Source: Marisediminicola senii
GTDB lineage: Bacteria > Actinomycetota > Actinomycetes > Actinomycetales > Microbacteriaceae
Direction: 5' to 3'
DNA length: 64,000 nucleotides
Assembly (NCBI RefSeq): GCF_011057645.1
Contig: NZ_JAALGE010000003.1
Span: 1-64,000, forward strand
Each line of letters opens with the position of its first letter. Within the stretch, counting starts at the first letter, position 1. The notes beneath the pieces were generated by a model. It was given only the letters and a program-made list of their open reading frames with translations. It searched no databases and was not told the DNA's origin. Below are positions 17,692 to 27,430 of this stretch, one piece after another. The translations under genes were made by a program, and so were the position numbers.

Positions 17692-18924
17692 TTGGCGACT
17701 AACGATCAGGCACCCTGGGGCCGCGTCGACGAGACCGGCACCGTATTCGTACGGGAAGAGTCCGGCGAACGCGCGGTAGGGCAATACCCCGATGGAACGC
17801 CGGAGGAGGCCCTGGCCTACTTCGAGCGCAAGTACAGCGAACTCGCGGGTCAGGTGACGCTGCTCGAGCAGCGCATCAAGCGCGGCACCGCCGTAGCCGA
17901 TGTCGCCAAGACCATCGCGTCTTTGCGCTCCACCATCAGCACCGCCAACGCCGTCGGCGACCTCGCGTCGCTGCTGCGCCGGCTGGACGCGCTGGGCGGC
18001 GCGGTCGACGAGATCGTCGAGAAGCAGAGCGCGGAGCAGAAGGCCGTCGTCGACGCCGCCATCGCCGAGCGCGCGGCGCTCGTCGCCGAGGCGGAGAAGC
18101 TCGCCGCGCAGGATCCGGCGAAGGTGCAGTGGAAGCAGACCAGCGCCGCGCTCGACGACATCTTCGCCCGCTGGCAGAAGCACCAGCAAGACGGCCCGCG
18201 CCTGCCGAAGACCGAGAGCAACGAGCTGTGGAAGCGCTTCCGCAGCGCCCGCACCACCATCGAGACGCATCGCAAGGCGTTCTTCGCCGAGCTCGACTCC
18301 GTGCACAAGGACGCCAGGGCGAAGAAGCAGGAGCTCGTCGAGGCCGCAGAGGCTCTCGTTCCGAAGGGTTCAGACGGCATTCCCGCGTACCGCGGGCTGC
18401 TCGACTCCTGGAAGCTCGCCGGGCGTGCCGGCAAGAAGTTCGACGACGCGCTGTGGGCCAAGTTCAAGGCCGCCGGCGACGTGCTCTACTCGGCCAAGGC
18501 CGAGGTCGAGGCGCTCGACGACGCCGAGTACCAGGGCAACTACGACGCGAAGCTGGCCCTCCTCGCCGAGGCGGAGCCGCTGCTGGTGGAGAAGGACCGC
18601 GTCAAGGCCAAGGAAACGCTCATGTCGATCCAGCGCCGCTGGGACGAGATCGGCAAGGTTCCCCGCGACAAGGTCAAGGTCGTCGAGGATCGTATCCGCA
18701 AGGTGGAGGCCGCCGTTCGCAAGCTCGACGAAGACCACTGGGAGCGCAACAACCCCGAGCGCAAGGCACGCTCAGAGGGCCTCGCGAGCCAGCTGCAGTC
18801 GGCGATCGACAAGCTGCAGTCCGAGCTGAAAGCGGCAGAGGCATCCGGCAACGCCAAGAAGGCCGCCGAAGCCCGCGAAGCACTCGACGCGCGCAAGGTC
18901 TGGCTCGACGCACTCGGAGGCTGA
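17692..18924 (+). CDS. DUF349 domain coiled-coil protein
   Basis: A cytosolic, highly charged 410-aa protein made of several DUF349 repeats, about 70 residues each, with motifs such as LPKTESNELWKRFRSA, DDALWAKFKAAGD and VEDRIRKVEAAVRKL. It is helical almost throughout and rich in Lys/Ala/Glu. I chose TTG at 17692 because AAGGTGAGG lies just before it; a GTG three codons upstream is possible. DUF349 proteins are widespread in actinobacteria and have no established activity. The gene stands alone and ends at a strong hairpin. Confidence 0.85.
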   Translation: MATNDQAPWGRVDETGTVFVREESGERAVGQYPDGTPEEALAYFERKYSELAGQVTLLEQRIKRGTAVADVAKTIASLRSTISTANAVGDLASLLRRLDALGGAVDEIVEKQSAEQKAVVDAAIAERAALVAEAEKLAAQDPAKVQWKQTSAALDDIFARWQKHQQDGPRLPKTESNELWKRFRSARTTIETHRKAFFAELDSVHKDARAKKQELVEAAEALVPKGSDGIPAYRGLLDSWKLAGRAGKKFDDALWAKFKAAGDVLYSAKAEVEALDDAEYQGNYDAKLALLAEAEPLLVEKDRVKAKETLMSIQRRWDEIGKVPRDKVKVVEDRIRKVEAAVRKLDEDHWERNNPERKARSEGLASQLQSAIDKLQSELKAAEASGNAKKAAEAREALDARKVWLDALGG

Positions 18925-18985
18925 GCGCCTCGTCGGCCGAGTGAGGTCGGCCAGCCCTGCTCCACCCCCTGAGCGCCATCCCGTA

Positions 18986-19027
18986 CACAGCCCGCCAGCC
19001 TCCCCACAGGAGAGCTGGCGGGCTGTG
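18986..19027 (+). terminator. Terminator hairpin after the DUF349 gene
   Basis: A 14-bp perfect stem: CACAGCCCGCCAGC (18986-18999) pairs with GCTGGCGGGCTGTG (19014-19027) across a 14-nt loop. No long T run follows. Confidence 0.65.
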
Positions 19028-19059
19028 CCGCGTGACGGGCCGCCCGCAGGATGGGCGGC

Positions 19060-19602
19060 ATGTCCCCCACGCTGCGTTCGGTACTCACCCCCACCGACCT
19101 GCCCCTTGCCGAGCTCAGCGCCGCGCGGCTCGACGGCGAGCTGTTCGCGGTCGACGAATGCTATGGCGTGGTCGGTGAGTTCGAGACCCGCAGCCTTCGC
19201 GCGATGGCGCTTTCGGCCGGACTGCCGCCGCGGCTGATCGCCGAGATGATGTCAGCCGCCTGGATCCTCGGCGCAACCGACGCCCCACCCGAGACGCACC
19301 AGCTGTGCGCCGAGAGCACCGCTCGATACCGCTGCCTCGGTGTTGCCCGCCTCTCGGTTCGCGAGGTCATGCTGGAACCGGGCGATACCGAGACCATCGG
19401 CGGCCTGCGCGTCACGACGGCCAGGCGCACGGTCATCGACCTGGCGCGCTGGAGCGACAGCTTCGGGCTCCGTGAGCGGGATGTCGTCCTGGCACTCGCG
19501 ACCGTCGGCCGACTGTCCATCCCCGATGTGGCTGCGGAGCTCACGGGTAGACGCCACCTCCCGGGCAAGCTGCGCGCGCTGGACCGGCTGGCCGCGTGCT
19601 GA
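19060..19602 (+). CDS. AbiEi antitoxin-like protein (orphan)
   Basis: A 180-aa cytosolic protein. The middle segment IGGLRVTTARRTVIDLARW (about residues 107-125) is the block typical of the AbiEi-type antitoxin and related transcriptional regulators; the N-terminus is divergent and no clear winged helix can be assigned by eye. In full systems a nucleotidyltransferase toxin of the AbiEii type lies directly downstream, but here relA converges from the opposite strand only 4 bp away. The start at 19060 gives better spacing to a GGATGGGCGG site than the ATG at 19051. Function unknown; it may have a regulatory role separate from toxin control. Confidence 0.5.
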   Translation: MSPTLRSVLTPTDLPLAELSAARLDGELFAVDECYGVVGEFETRSLRAMALSAGLPPRLIAEMMSAAWILGATDAPPETHQLCAESTARYRCLGVARLSVREVMLEPGDTETIGGLRVTTARRTVIDLARWSDSFGLRERDVVLALATVGRLSIPDVAAELTGRRHLPGKLRALDRLAAC

Positions 19603-19606
19603 CCGA

Positions 19607-21862
19607 TCAGCCCGCGCTGACCCGGTACACGTCGTAGACGGCATCGATGCGCCGCACGGCGTTCAGCACCCGGTCGAGGTGCGTGGTGTCACCCATCTCG
19701 AACACGAAGCGGCTGATCGCGAGGCGGTCCGTCGAGGTCGACACGGTCGCCGACAGGATGTTGACGTGGTGCTCGGACAGCACCCTGGTGACGTCGGAGA
19801 GCAGTCCGGACCGGTCGAGGGCCTCGACCTGGATCTGCACCAGGAAGATGCTCTTCGACGACGGCGCCCATTCGACCTCGACGAGTCGCTCCGGCTCCAT
19901 GCGCAGCGAGGCGACGTTATGGCACTGCGTCTGGTGTACCGACACTCCGGCGCCGCGGGTGACGAAGCCCATGATCGGATCGCCCGGCACCGGCGTGCAG
20001 CACTTGGCGAGCTTGACGAGGATGTCGGGGGCGCCGCGCACGAGCACGCCGGAGTCGCTGTTGCGCAACTGCTTCGACTTGCCGCGGCTCGGCAGCGTCA
20101 TCTCGGCGTCTTCGGTCTCCGCCTCGGTGTTGATGCTCGAGAGCACCTTCTCGAGAACGGACTGCGTCGACACGTGCCCCTCGCCGACGGCCGCGTACAG
20201 CGACGACACGTCGTCGTACGCCATGTCGGCGGCGACCTCGGTCAGCGAGTCCTGGCTCATCAGCTTCTGCAGGGGCAGGTTCTGCTTGCGCATCGCGCGC
20301 GCGATGGCGTCCTTGCCCTGCTCGATGGCCTCGTCGCGGCGTTCCTTGGTGAACCACTGCTTGATCTTGTTGCGGGCTCGCGGACTGCGAACGAAGTTCA
20401 GCCAGTCCTTGCTGGGGCCCGAATCAGGGTTCTTCGAGGTGAAGACCTCGACGACGTCGCCGCTGCTGAGGGTGCTCTCGAGCGGCACCAGCCGGCCGTT
20501 AACCTTCGAGCCCATGGTGCGGTGGCCCACCTCGGTGTGCACGGCGTAGGCGAAGTCCACGGGGGTCGCCCCGGCGGGCAGGCCGATAACCTTGCCCTTG
20601 GGAGTGAAGACGTAGACCTCCTTCGCGCCGATCTCGAAGCGCAGGGAGTCGAGGAACTCGTTGGGGTCGACCGTCTCGGCCTGCCAGTCGCTGATGTGCG
20701 CCAGCCATGCCATGTCGCCGTCGTCGGTGATGCTGGGGCCGGAACCCTTGCCACCGTTCACGCGCTCCTTGTACATCCAGTGCGCTGCGACGCCGAACTC
20801 GGCCCGCTGGTGCATCTCCTCCGTGCGGATCTGGATCTCGACCGGGCGACCGCCTGGGCCGATCACGGTCGTGTGCAGGGACTGGTAGAGGTTGAACTTC
20901 GGGGTGGCGATGTAGTCCTTGAAGCGGCCGGGGATGGGCGTCCACCTCGCGTGGATCGCGCCGAGTACTGCGTAGCAGTCGCGCAGCGAGCTGACCAGCA
21001 CGCGGATTCCGACCAGGTCGTAGATCTCATCGAACTCGCGACCGCGAACCACCATCTTCTGGTAGATCGAGTAGTACTGCTTCGGTCGGCCCGCGACCTT
21101 GCCGCGAATGCGGTTGACCTTGAGGTCGTCGCCGATGGCATCGATCACCTGCTCGAGGAACTCCTCGCGCTTGGGGGTGCGCTGGCGCACGAGGTTCTCG
21201 ATCTCGACGTACAGCTTCGGGTACAGCACCGCGAACGAGAGGTCTTCGAGTTCCCACTTGGTGGTCTGGATGCCGAGGCGGTGCGCCAGGGGCGCGTAGA
21301 TCTCGAGCGTCTCCTGCGCCTTGCGCCGGGCGGAGTCGGATTCGACGAAGCCCCAGGTGCGCGCGTTGTGCAGGCGGTCGGCGAGCTTGATGACGAGCAC
21401 GCGGATGTCCTTCGACATCGCGACGACCATCTTGCGCACGGTCTCGGCCTGGGCGCTGTCGCCGTATTTGAGCTTGTCGAGCTTGGTGACCCCGTCGACC
21501 AGCATGGCGATCTCGTCGCCGAAGTCGTGGCGCAACTGGTCGAGGCTGTAGTCGGTGTCTTCGACGGTGTCGTGCAGGATCGCGGCGGCGAGTGTCTTCG
21601 GTCCGATACCGAGGTCGGCGAGGATCTGCGCGACCGCGACAGGGTGCGTGATGTACGGCTCGCCGCTCTTGCGCTTCTGGCCGCGGTGCGCGTATTCGGC
21701 CGCGGTGTACGCCCGCTCGATGATGCTGACGTCGGACTTCGGATGGTTCGCCCGTGCCGTGCGTACCAGGCGGTCGACGGCGCCAGCGGGCTGAGCCTTG
21801 GAGAACAGGCGGGGCAGGAGCGCACGCAGTGAGGCATTGCCCGGCACTGTGGTTTCGGTCAT
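19607..21862 (-). CDS. relA: Bifunctional (p)ppGpp synthetase/hydrolase RelA/SpoT (Rel)
   Basis: Makes and breaks the stringent-response alarmones. The protein is 751 aa. The HD hydrolase domain has HPVAVAQILADL and ILHDTVEDTDYSLDQL. The synthetase domain has GRPKQYYSIYQKM and VEIQIRTEEMHQRAEFG. Then follow a TGS domain (VFTPKGKVIGLPAGATPVDFAY), a zinc-finger-like segment with AKCCTPVPGD, and a C-terminal ACT domain. The start is ATG at 21862 with a strong GGAGGA ribosome site. It follows secF and a rhodanese gene on the same strand. As the only Rel-type enzyme seen here it is probably bifunctional. Confidence 0.95.
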   Translation of the reverse strand: MTETTVPGNASLRALLPRLFSKAQPAGAVDRLVRTARANHPKSDVSIIERAYTAAEYAHRGQKRKSGEPYITHPVAVAQILADLGIGPKTLAAAILHDTVEDTDYSLDQLRHDFGDEIAMLVDGVTKLDKLKYGDSAQAETVRKMVVAMSKDIRVLVIKLADRLHNARTWGFVESDSARRKAQETLEIYAPLAHRLGIQTTKWELEDLSFAVLYPKLYVEIENLVRQRTPKREEFLEQVIDAIGDDLKVNRIRGKVAGRPKQYYSIYQKMVVRGREFDEIYDLVGIRVLVSSLRDCYAVLGAIHARWTPIPGRFKDYIATPKFNLYQSLHTTVIGPGGRPVEIQIRTEEMHQRAEFGVAAHWMYKERVNGGKGSGPSITDDGDMAWLAHISDWQAETVDPNEFLDSLRFEIGAKEVYVFTPKGKVIGLPAGATPVDFAYAVHTEVGHRTMGSKVNGRLVPLESTLSSGDVVEVFTSKNPDSGPSKDWLNFVRSPRARNKIKQWFTKERRDEAIEQGKDAIARAMRKQNLPLQKLMSQDSLTEVAADMAYDDVSSLYAAVGEGHVSTQSVLEKVLSSINTEAETEDAEMTLPSRGKSKQLRNSDSGVLVRGAPDILVKLAKCCTPVPGDPIMGFVTRGAGVSVHQTQCHNVASLRMEPERLVEVEWAPSSKSIFLVQIQVEALDRSGLLSDVTRVLSEHHVNILSATVSTSTDRLAISRFVFEMGDTTHLDRVLNAVRRIDAVYDVYRVSAG

Positions 21863-21971
21863 TCGCGGTCCTCCCCCAGCAAAGCTAGCACCGGCCGGAG
21901 GTGCCATTCGCCGCGTTCGCTGTGGGCGGGGACATCGCGACGGGCGGGTGGCTTCACGGACGTCGAGCGGT

Positions 21972-22310
21972 TCAGTCGACGGTGGGTTCCGCGGCTCCGA
22001 CGGCGACGAGCTGCCCGCCCGCGGCCTTCCACGCGACCATCCCGCCGATGACGTTGGTCGCGTCGTATCCGGCATCGACCAGGGCAGACGACACCATCGC
22101 TGACCGGTGGCCGGAGTGGCAGACCACCAGCAACGGCCGGTCGTCCGGCACCTCGGCGATGCGTTCCTGCAGCTGCGACATGGGCACAGAGGTGGCAACC
22201 ACAGAGTGCCCGCGGTCCCACTCGTCGGGTTCGCGCACGTCGAGGAGCACCGCGCGGTCGCCCGTCATCAACGCGATGGCCTCGGTGGCCGTGATCTCGT
22301 TCGCGGCCAT
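21972..22310 (-). CDS. Single-domain rhodanese-like protein
   Basis: A small cytosolic sulfurtransferase-fold protein of 112 aa. The conserved DVREPDEWDRGH is at residues 24-35 and the active-site loop CHSGHRS begins at Cys64, so it can carry a persulfide. It lies 2 bp after secF on the same strand and about 110 bp before relA. In many actinobacteria this slot, between secF and relA, holds an adenine phosphoribosyltransferase gene instead. The physiological sulfur acceptor is not known. Confidence 0.85.
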   Translation of the reverse strand: MAANEITATEAIALMTGDRAVLLDVREPDEWDRGHSVVATSVPMSQLQERIAEVPDDRPLLVVCHSGHRSAMVSSALVDAGYDATNVIGGMVAWKAAGGQLVAVGAAEPTVD

Positions 22311-22312
22311 GG

Positions 22313-23299
22313 CTACTCGACCGCCGCTTCGCGGGCCGCGATGGTGCGGCGATCCCTGGCACTGATGTCCTTCTCGTTCTCCCGCAGGTGCGCGTAGATC
22401 GGGGCGGCGATGAAGACCGTCGAGTACGTGCCGACGATGATGCCGACGAGGAGGGCGAGCGAGATGTCCCTGAGGGTATCTGCACCGAGCGCGAAGGCCC
22501 CGAGGAACAGGATGGCGGCCACTGGCAGCGCCGCAACCACACCCGTATTGATCGAGCGCACCAGCGTCTGGTTCACCGCGAGGTTGACGGCCTCGGCGAA
22601 GGTGCTGCGCGAGTCCGCCCCGAGTTCTGCGGTGTTCTCCCGGATCTTGTCGAACACCACGACGGTGTCGTAGAGCGAGAAGCCGAGGATGGTGAGGAAG
22701 CCGATGACCGCGGCGGGGGTGACCTCGAACCCGGCGAGGGCGTAGACCCCGGCGGTGAGGATGAGGTCGTGCGCCAGGGTGAGCATGGCCGCGAGGGCCA
22801 TCTTCCAGGTGCGGAAGTACAGCGCCATCACGATGGCGGCGAGGGCGAGGAACACCACCAGGCCGCGGATGGCCTGGTCGGTGATGTCTGCGCCCCAGCT
22901 GGGCCCGACGAACGAGGTCGCGACGTCGTCTTCCGTCACGCCGTACGCCGCGGCGAGGGCGCTGGCGACCTCGCGTGTCTCGTCGTCGCTGAGCTGGTCG
23001 GTCTGCACTCGGACCCCGTTGTCACCGACCGTGGTGACGCGCACCACTTCACCCGCGACGACCTCGTCGACAGCTTCCTGGGCGAGGTCCTGCTCGATGG
23101 TCTGCGTGTTAGTGATCTGGAACTGCGACCCGCCGCGGAACTCGATGCCGAAGTTGAACCCCCCTCCGATCACCGGGATGGCGATCGAGATGATCATCGA
23201 GACGATCGCGATCGTGTACCAGAGCTTGCGCCTGCCGACGAAGTTGACCGACTTCTTGCCGGTGTAGAGGTCGTTTCCGAACTGGGTGAGGTTCGACAT
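22313..23299 (-). CDS. secF: Protein translocase subunit SecF
   Basis: A membrane subunit that, with SecD, uses the proton gradient to help preprotein translocation through SecYEG. The protein is 328 aa with six membrane helices. It contains GIEFRGGSQFQI in the first periplasmic domain, LTLAHDLILTAGVYALAGFEV in helix 3-4 and GFSLYDTVVVFDKIREN. The ATG shares one base with the secD stop, so the genes are coupled. Confidence 0.96.
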   Translation of the reverse strand: MSNLTQFGNDLYTGKKSVNFVGRRKLWYTIAIVSMIISIAIPVIGGGFNFGIEFRGGSQFQITNTQTIEQDLAQEAVDEVVAGEVVRVTTVGDNGVRVQTDQLSDDETREVASALAAAYGVTEDDVATSFVGPSWGADITDQAIRGLVVFLALAAIVMALYFRTWKMALAAMLTLAHDLILTAGVYALAGFEVTPAAVIGFLTILGFSLYDTVVVFDKIRENTAELGADSRSTFAEAVNLAVNQTLVRSINTGVVAALPVAAILFLGAFALGADTLRDISLALLVGIIVGTYSTVFIAAPIYAHLRENEKDISARDRRTIAAREAAVE

Positions 23300-25083
23300 C
23301 AGGAGTCCTTGCCCTTGCTCGGTGCCGACGAGGTGACGGACTTCTCGGGTGGGGTGTCAGCCGGCGCGGTGATCGTGCCGGCCGCCTTGCGTTCCGCGAT
23401 CGTCTGCCGACGCGCCGCCTCCCGGCTCGCGCCGGAGCCCTTGGCGGTGCGCACCGGCTCGCGGAACTGCGCGCGTCCCCGGTAGATGGCGCCGAGGGCC
23501 TGCGGGTCGAGCCCACTCAGCTTGTGGCCGTTGGCGAAGAAGCGCGTATTTGCCAGCAGCTGCAGCATCGGATGCGTGAACAGCATGACCACGATGATGT
23601 CGATGATCACCGTCACCCCGAGCGTGAGCGCGAAGCCGCGCACGTTGCCGATGGCGAGCACGAACAGCACCACCGCCGAGAGCAGGCTGATGCCCTTGGA
23701 GGCGAGGATCGTACGCAGGGCGCGCTTCCACCCGGCTTCGACGGCACCGGGAAGGCTGCGCCCGTCGCGCAGTTCGTCGCGGATGCGCTCGAAGTACACG
23801 ATGAACGAGTCCGCGGTGAATCCGATGGCCACGATGAGTCCGGCCACCCCGGCGAGGGAGAGCCTGAAACCCTGTCGCCACGACATCAGGGCGAGCACCA
23901 GGTAGGTGAGGACACCGGCGACCACGAGCGATGCCATCGTCACGAGTCCGAGGAGGCGGTACTGAAACAGCGAGTAGACCAGCACCAATCCGAGGCCGAC
24001 CAGGCCGGCGATAACGCCGCTGGCGAGCTGGTTCGAGCCGAGCGTGGCCGAGATGGTGTCACGGCTGAGCACCTCGAAGCCCACGGGCAGGGCACCGAAC
24101 TTGAGTTGGTCGGCCAGCGCCTTCGAGCTGTCCTGGGTGAAGGAGCCGGAGATCTGAGGGCGTCCGTCAGTGATCACGGCGTTCGTGGTCGGGGCGCTGA
24201 TGACGCGACCGTCGAGCACGATCGCGAACTGGTTCTGCGCGCCCTCGAGGGCGAACAGGCGTTCAGTGACGGCGGCGAACTGGTCGGTTCCGGTGCCGTC
24301 GAAGACGATGTTCACGCCCCAGGTGCCGGTGGAGATGCCCTGCGCGTTGGTGACGAGGCCGTTGGTCGCGTCGGAGATGTTCTCCCCGGCGACCTCGACC
24401 GGTCCGAGGATGAACTTGGCGGTCGACGTGTCGTCGCAGGTCACCAGCGGCTGGTCGACGGGGGCGACGTTGGCCCCGAGGGTGTCGGAGTCGGCGCAGT
24501 CGAAGTTCGTGAACTGGTCGAAGAGCGCGGGGGTAATCCAGTTGAGGTCGCTCGCGTCCGTCGGGCTCACGCTGGGCGTGGCTTCGAGGGGTGCCGCCGC
24601 GGGGTCACTCGCCTCGGGTGACGGCGATGCCGCGTCGCCCTCTTCTCCGACGGATGCGACGGAGGCGGCATCCGTATAGAGAACCGGACGGAACTCGAGC
24701 TTGGCCGACGACTCGATGCGGTCGAGCGTGGCCTGGTCGGGCACGCCTGGCAGCGACACGACCACGTTCTGGGCACCCTGGGTGCTGATCTCGGCCTCGG
24801 AGACACCGCTCGCGTCGATGCGCTGGCGGATGATGCTGACGGCCTGGTTGAGCTGCTCAGTGGAGATCGACTCCCCCTCGCCCAACTGCGCCTGCAGGAT
24901 GATCTGCGTGCCGCCCTCGAGGTCGAGCGCGAGGCGCGGAGTCCACGAGGCCGTCGAGAAGAGCACTCCCCCCGCGGTGGTGGCCGTGAGCCCGGCGATG
25001 ATCACCATCAGCCAGATCAGCGACCGCCACGCCTTCTTGACCGGGGTCGACCGGGCTTTCTTGCCCGTCGTCGTGAGTGCCAC
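23299..25083 (-). CDS. secD: Protein translocase subunit SecD
   Basis: Partner of SecF, 594 aa. The first membrane helix is followed by LALDLEGGTQIILQA and a large extracytoplasmic P1 domain containing an inserted Ala/Ser/Pro/Glu-rich segment (about residues 145-180), typical of actinobacteria. The membrane domain keeps the conserved VGFTADSFIVYFERIRDELRDG equivalent. A Lys/Pro/Thr-rich cytosolic C-terminus ends the protein. The start is GTG. It is coupled to secF. Confidence 0.95.
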   Translation of the reverse strand: MALTTTGKKARSTPVKKAWRSLIWLMVIIAGLTATTAGGVLFSTASWTPRLALDLEGGTQIILQAQLGEGESISTEQLNQAVSIIRQRIDASGVSEAEISTQGAQNVVVSLPGVPDQATLDRIESSAKLEFRPVLYTDAASVASVGEEGDAASPSPEASDPAAAPLEATPSVSPTDASDLNWITPALFDQFTNFDCADSDTLGANVAPVDQPLVTCDDTSTAKFILGPVEVAGENISDATNGLVTNAQGISTGTWGVNIVFDGTGTDQFAAVTERLFALEGAQNQFAIVLDGRVISAPTTNAVITDGRPQISGSFTQDSSKALADQLKFGALPVGFEVLSRDTISATLGSNQLASGVIAGLVGLGLVLVYSLFQYRLLGLVTMASLVVAGVLTYLVLALMSWRQGFRLSLAGVAGLIVAIGFTADSFIVYFERIRDELRDGRSLPGAVEAGWKRALRTILASKGISLLSAVVLFVLAIGNVRGFALTLGVTVIIDIIVVMLFTHPMLQLLANTRFFANGHKLSGLDPQALGAIYRGRAQFREPVRTAKGSGASREAARRQTIAERKAAGTITAPADTPPEKSVTSSAPSKGKDS

Positions 25084-25213
25084 CTGGTAACTGCTTTCTC
25101 TGCGGATGCTCCGCCCCGGGGGCGTGCATAAGGACGGCAGGGAAGAATGCCCCCGCCAAGCTCACAACAGGCTAATGGCTACGTGCAGGCGAACTGCACG
25201 CGGCCTGCCGCGC

Positions 25214-25699
25214 TCAGACCGCGTCGGGGCGGTTCGGCTTCGCGTCGGGGTCGACGCGCTGGCCGTACTCCGGCTCGTCCGACATGATGATCGGCGATTC
25301 GTCTGCACGCTGCGCCGAGCGGTCGCGGTCGGCGGTGGACGCGTCGCGGTCGGCGGCGTCGGCGTCGGCGTCGAGTACGAGGTCATCGGCGTCTGCGGCG
25401 TCAGCGTCGGTGGAGTCATCCAATTCGGCGGGCACGTCGTTGTAGTCGGCGACCTTGAGGATCGTCTGGCGGTGGATCAGCAGCTGCGTGCCGGGGGTCG
25501 ATTCGATGACCGCGATGTTCTTGTCGTCGTCGATCGACACGATGGTGCCGTACAGGCCGTAGTTGGTCATGATCTCGACGCCGGGAACGAACTTCGTCTG
25601 GCGGTCTTCGGTCTCCCGCTTGCGCTTGCGTCCCTGGAACGTCTGGAACACGATGAATGCTCCGAAGGCGACGACGAGCAGGATGATTGTGGGATCCAT
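25214..25699 (-). CDS. yajC: Preprotein translocase subunit YajC
   Basis: A single-pass membrane protein of the SecDF-YajC complex, 161 aa. The hydrophobic N-terminal helix (MDPTIILLVVAFGAFIVFQTF) is followed by RKRKRETEDRQ and the folded part FVPGVEIMTNYGLYGTIVSIDDD. The last 60 residues are an acidic Asp/Ala-rich low-complexity tail longer than in most homologues. It lies between ruvB and secD, the usual order. Confidence 0.93.
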   Translation of the reverse strand: MDPTIILLVVAFGAFIVFQTFQGRKRKRETEDRQTKFVPGVEIMTNYGLYGTIVSIDDDKNIAVIESTPGTQLLIHRQTILKVADYNDVPAELDDSTDADAADADDLVLDADADAADRDASTADRDRSAQRADESPIIMSDEPEYGQRVDPDAKPNRPDAV

Positions 25700-25781
25700 G
25701 TAGGAAACTACCCTTCCGGGGGCTTGCGATTGCGAACGGCTTCAGTGGAGCCGGATGAGCGGGCATTGCAGCCAGCATCGA

Positions 25782-26822
25782 TTATAGGTCATCCCCGAAT
25801 AGGCCATCCGAGGACTGGGTGAGCCCGAAGTGCTTCCACGCGAGCCTCGTAGCGACCCGGCCTCGCGGGGTGCGCGTGAGCAGGCCGATGCGCACGAGGA
25901 ATGGTTCCACGACGGATTCAATGGTCTCCGCATCCTCTCCCACCGACACCGCGAGGGTGTTCAGGCCGACCGGCCCGCCGTCGAATCGGGTGAGGATGAT
26001 GTCCATGACGGCGCGGTCGAGTCGGTCGAGGCCGAGCTCGTCGACGTCGTAGAGGGCAAGTGCCGACTGCACGGTGTCGAGTCCGGCTCCCCCGCCGTGC
26101 ACGAGTGCGTAGTCGCGCACCCGGCGGAGCAGCCGGTTGGCGATTCGCGGGGTGCCACGGCAGCGACCCGCGATCTCGGCCAGGGCCGACCTGTCGATGG
26201 GGAGCCCAAGCAGGCTCGCGGCACGCACCAGCACCTGTTCCAGCTCGGACTCCGCATAGAACTCGAAGTTGGCGGTGAACCCGAACCGGTCGCGCAGCGG
26301 GTTGGGCAGCATGCCGGAACGGGTGGTCGCGCCAACGAGCGTGAAGGGCGACAGGTCGAGGGGGATGGACGTGGCCCCCGCTCCCTTGCCGACCATGATG
26401 TCGATTCGGAAGTCCTCCATCGCGAGGTACAGCATCTCTTCCGCGGAGCGGGCCATGCGGTGGATCTCGTCGATGAACAGCACCTCTCCCGGCACGAGCG
26501 AGGAGAGCACTGCGGCGAGGTCGCCCGCATGCTGGATGGCCGGGCCGCTCGACATGCGCAGGGGCCTGTCGATCTCCTGGGCGACGATCATGGCGAGCGT
26601 CGTCTTGCCCAGGCCGGGGGGACCGGCGAGCAGGATGTGGTCTGGGGTGCGGTTCTGCAGCACGGCCGCACGCAGCAGAAGCTGCAATTGCGCGCGCACC
26701 TTCGCCTGGCCCACGAATTCGTCGAGGGTCTTGGGGCGCAGGGCTCCCTCGAAGGCGAGCTCGGCGGCGGACTCCGGTGACGGGTTGACGAGGGCCACGC
26801 CCGCGTCGTCGAGGGCGCTCAT
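25782..26822 (-). CDS. ruvB: Holliday junction branch migration helicase RuvB
   Basis: The hexameric AAA+ motor of branch migration, 346 aa. Walker A is AGPPGLGKT, Walker B is LFIDEIHR, sensor I is [10 protein letters not shown] and the arginine finger region is PLRDRFGF. The C-terminal winged helix ends with [16 protein letters not shown]. The ATG overlaps the ruvA stop by 4 bp; the much longer upstream frame is rejected. Confidence 0.97.
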   Translation of the reverse strand: MSALDDAGVALVNPSPESAAELAFEGALRPKTLDEFVGQAKVRAQLQLLLRAAVLQNRTPDHILLAGPPGLGKTTLAMIVAQEIDRPLRMSSGPAIQHAGDLAAVLSSLVPGEVLFIDEIHRMARSAEEMLYLAMEDFRIDIMVGKGAGATSIPLDLSPFTLVGATTRSGMLPNPLRDRFGFTANFEFYAESELEQVLVRAASLLGLPIDRSALAEIAGRCRGTPRIANRLLRRVRDYALVHGGGAGLDTVQSALALYDVDELGLDRLDRAVMDIILTRFDGGPVGLNTLAVSVGEDAETIESVVEPFLVRIGLLTRTPRGRVATRLAWKHFGLTQSSDGLFGDDL

Positions 26823-27430
26823 GCGCCGCCCCCCGGGCGGAGTCCGGCGAGGGCCATTCTGAGTAGCGCGGGAACGCTGGCGGCGTCGGCCTCGGATGCC
26901 GCGGCGACCGCGTCGTCGACGGCCTGGGCCGCGGTGCGCTCCGACCAGCCCAGACCGACCAGCGCGACGAGCACGCTCTGCTCCGTCGATGTAGCCGGTG
27001 CAGCCGGGGCGGACGACGCCGAGTGCGCGAAGGCGAGCAGCTTGCCCGCGAGCGAGACGATGATCAGCTTCGCGGTCTTCGGGCCGATGCCGGAGACCTT
27101 GCGGAACGCGGCGTCGTTCTCTGTCGCGACGGCGGATGCGATGTCGGCCGGGGTCATGGCGTCGAGCACGCCGAGTGCCGACTTGGGTCCCACTCCGGTC
27201 ACGCCGCGCAGCAGGTCGAACACGGCCAGTTCTTCTGCGCTGCGGAAGCCGAACAGGGCCAGGTCGTCTTCGCGCACGATGAGGGCGGTGCGCAGGCTCG
27301 CCTCGTGGCCGGTCCGCAGCGTCATGGCGTGCTGGGGCGTGATGGCGACGGATAGACCGATACCGCCCACCTCGACGACGGTGGAGTTGCCCGTCACCGC
27401 GATGACGGTGCCGCGCACGGAGGAGATCAT
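26819..27430 (-). CDS. ruvA: Holliday junction branch migration protein RuvA
   Basis: Binds four-way junctions and loads RuvB. The protein is 203 aa. It has the N-terminal OB fold ([12 protein letters not shown]), two helix-hairpin-helix motifs ([17 protein letters not shown] and [16 protein letters not shown]) and a C-terminal RuvB-binding domain with [18 protein letters not shown]. It overlaps ruvC and ruvB by 4 bp each. Confidence 0.96.
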   Translation of the reverse strand: MISSVRGTVIAVTGNSTVVEVGGIGLSVAITPQHAMTLRTGHEASLRTALIVREDDLALFGFRSAEELAVFDLLRGVTGVGPKSALGVLDAMTPADIASAVATENDAAFRKVSGIGPKTAKLIIVSLAGKLLAFAHSASSAPAAPATSTEQSVLVALVGLGWSERTAAQAVDDAVAAASEADAASVPALLRMALAGLRPGGGA

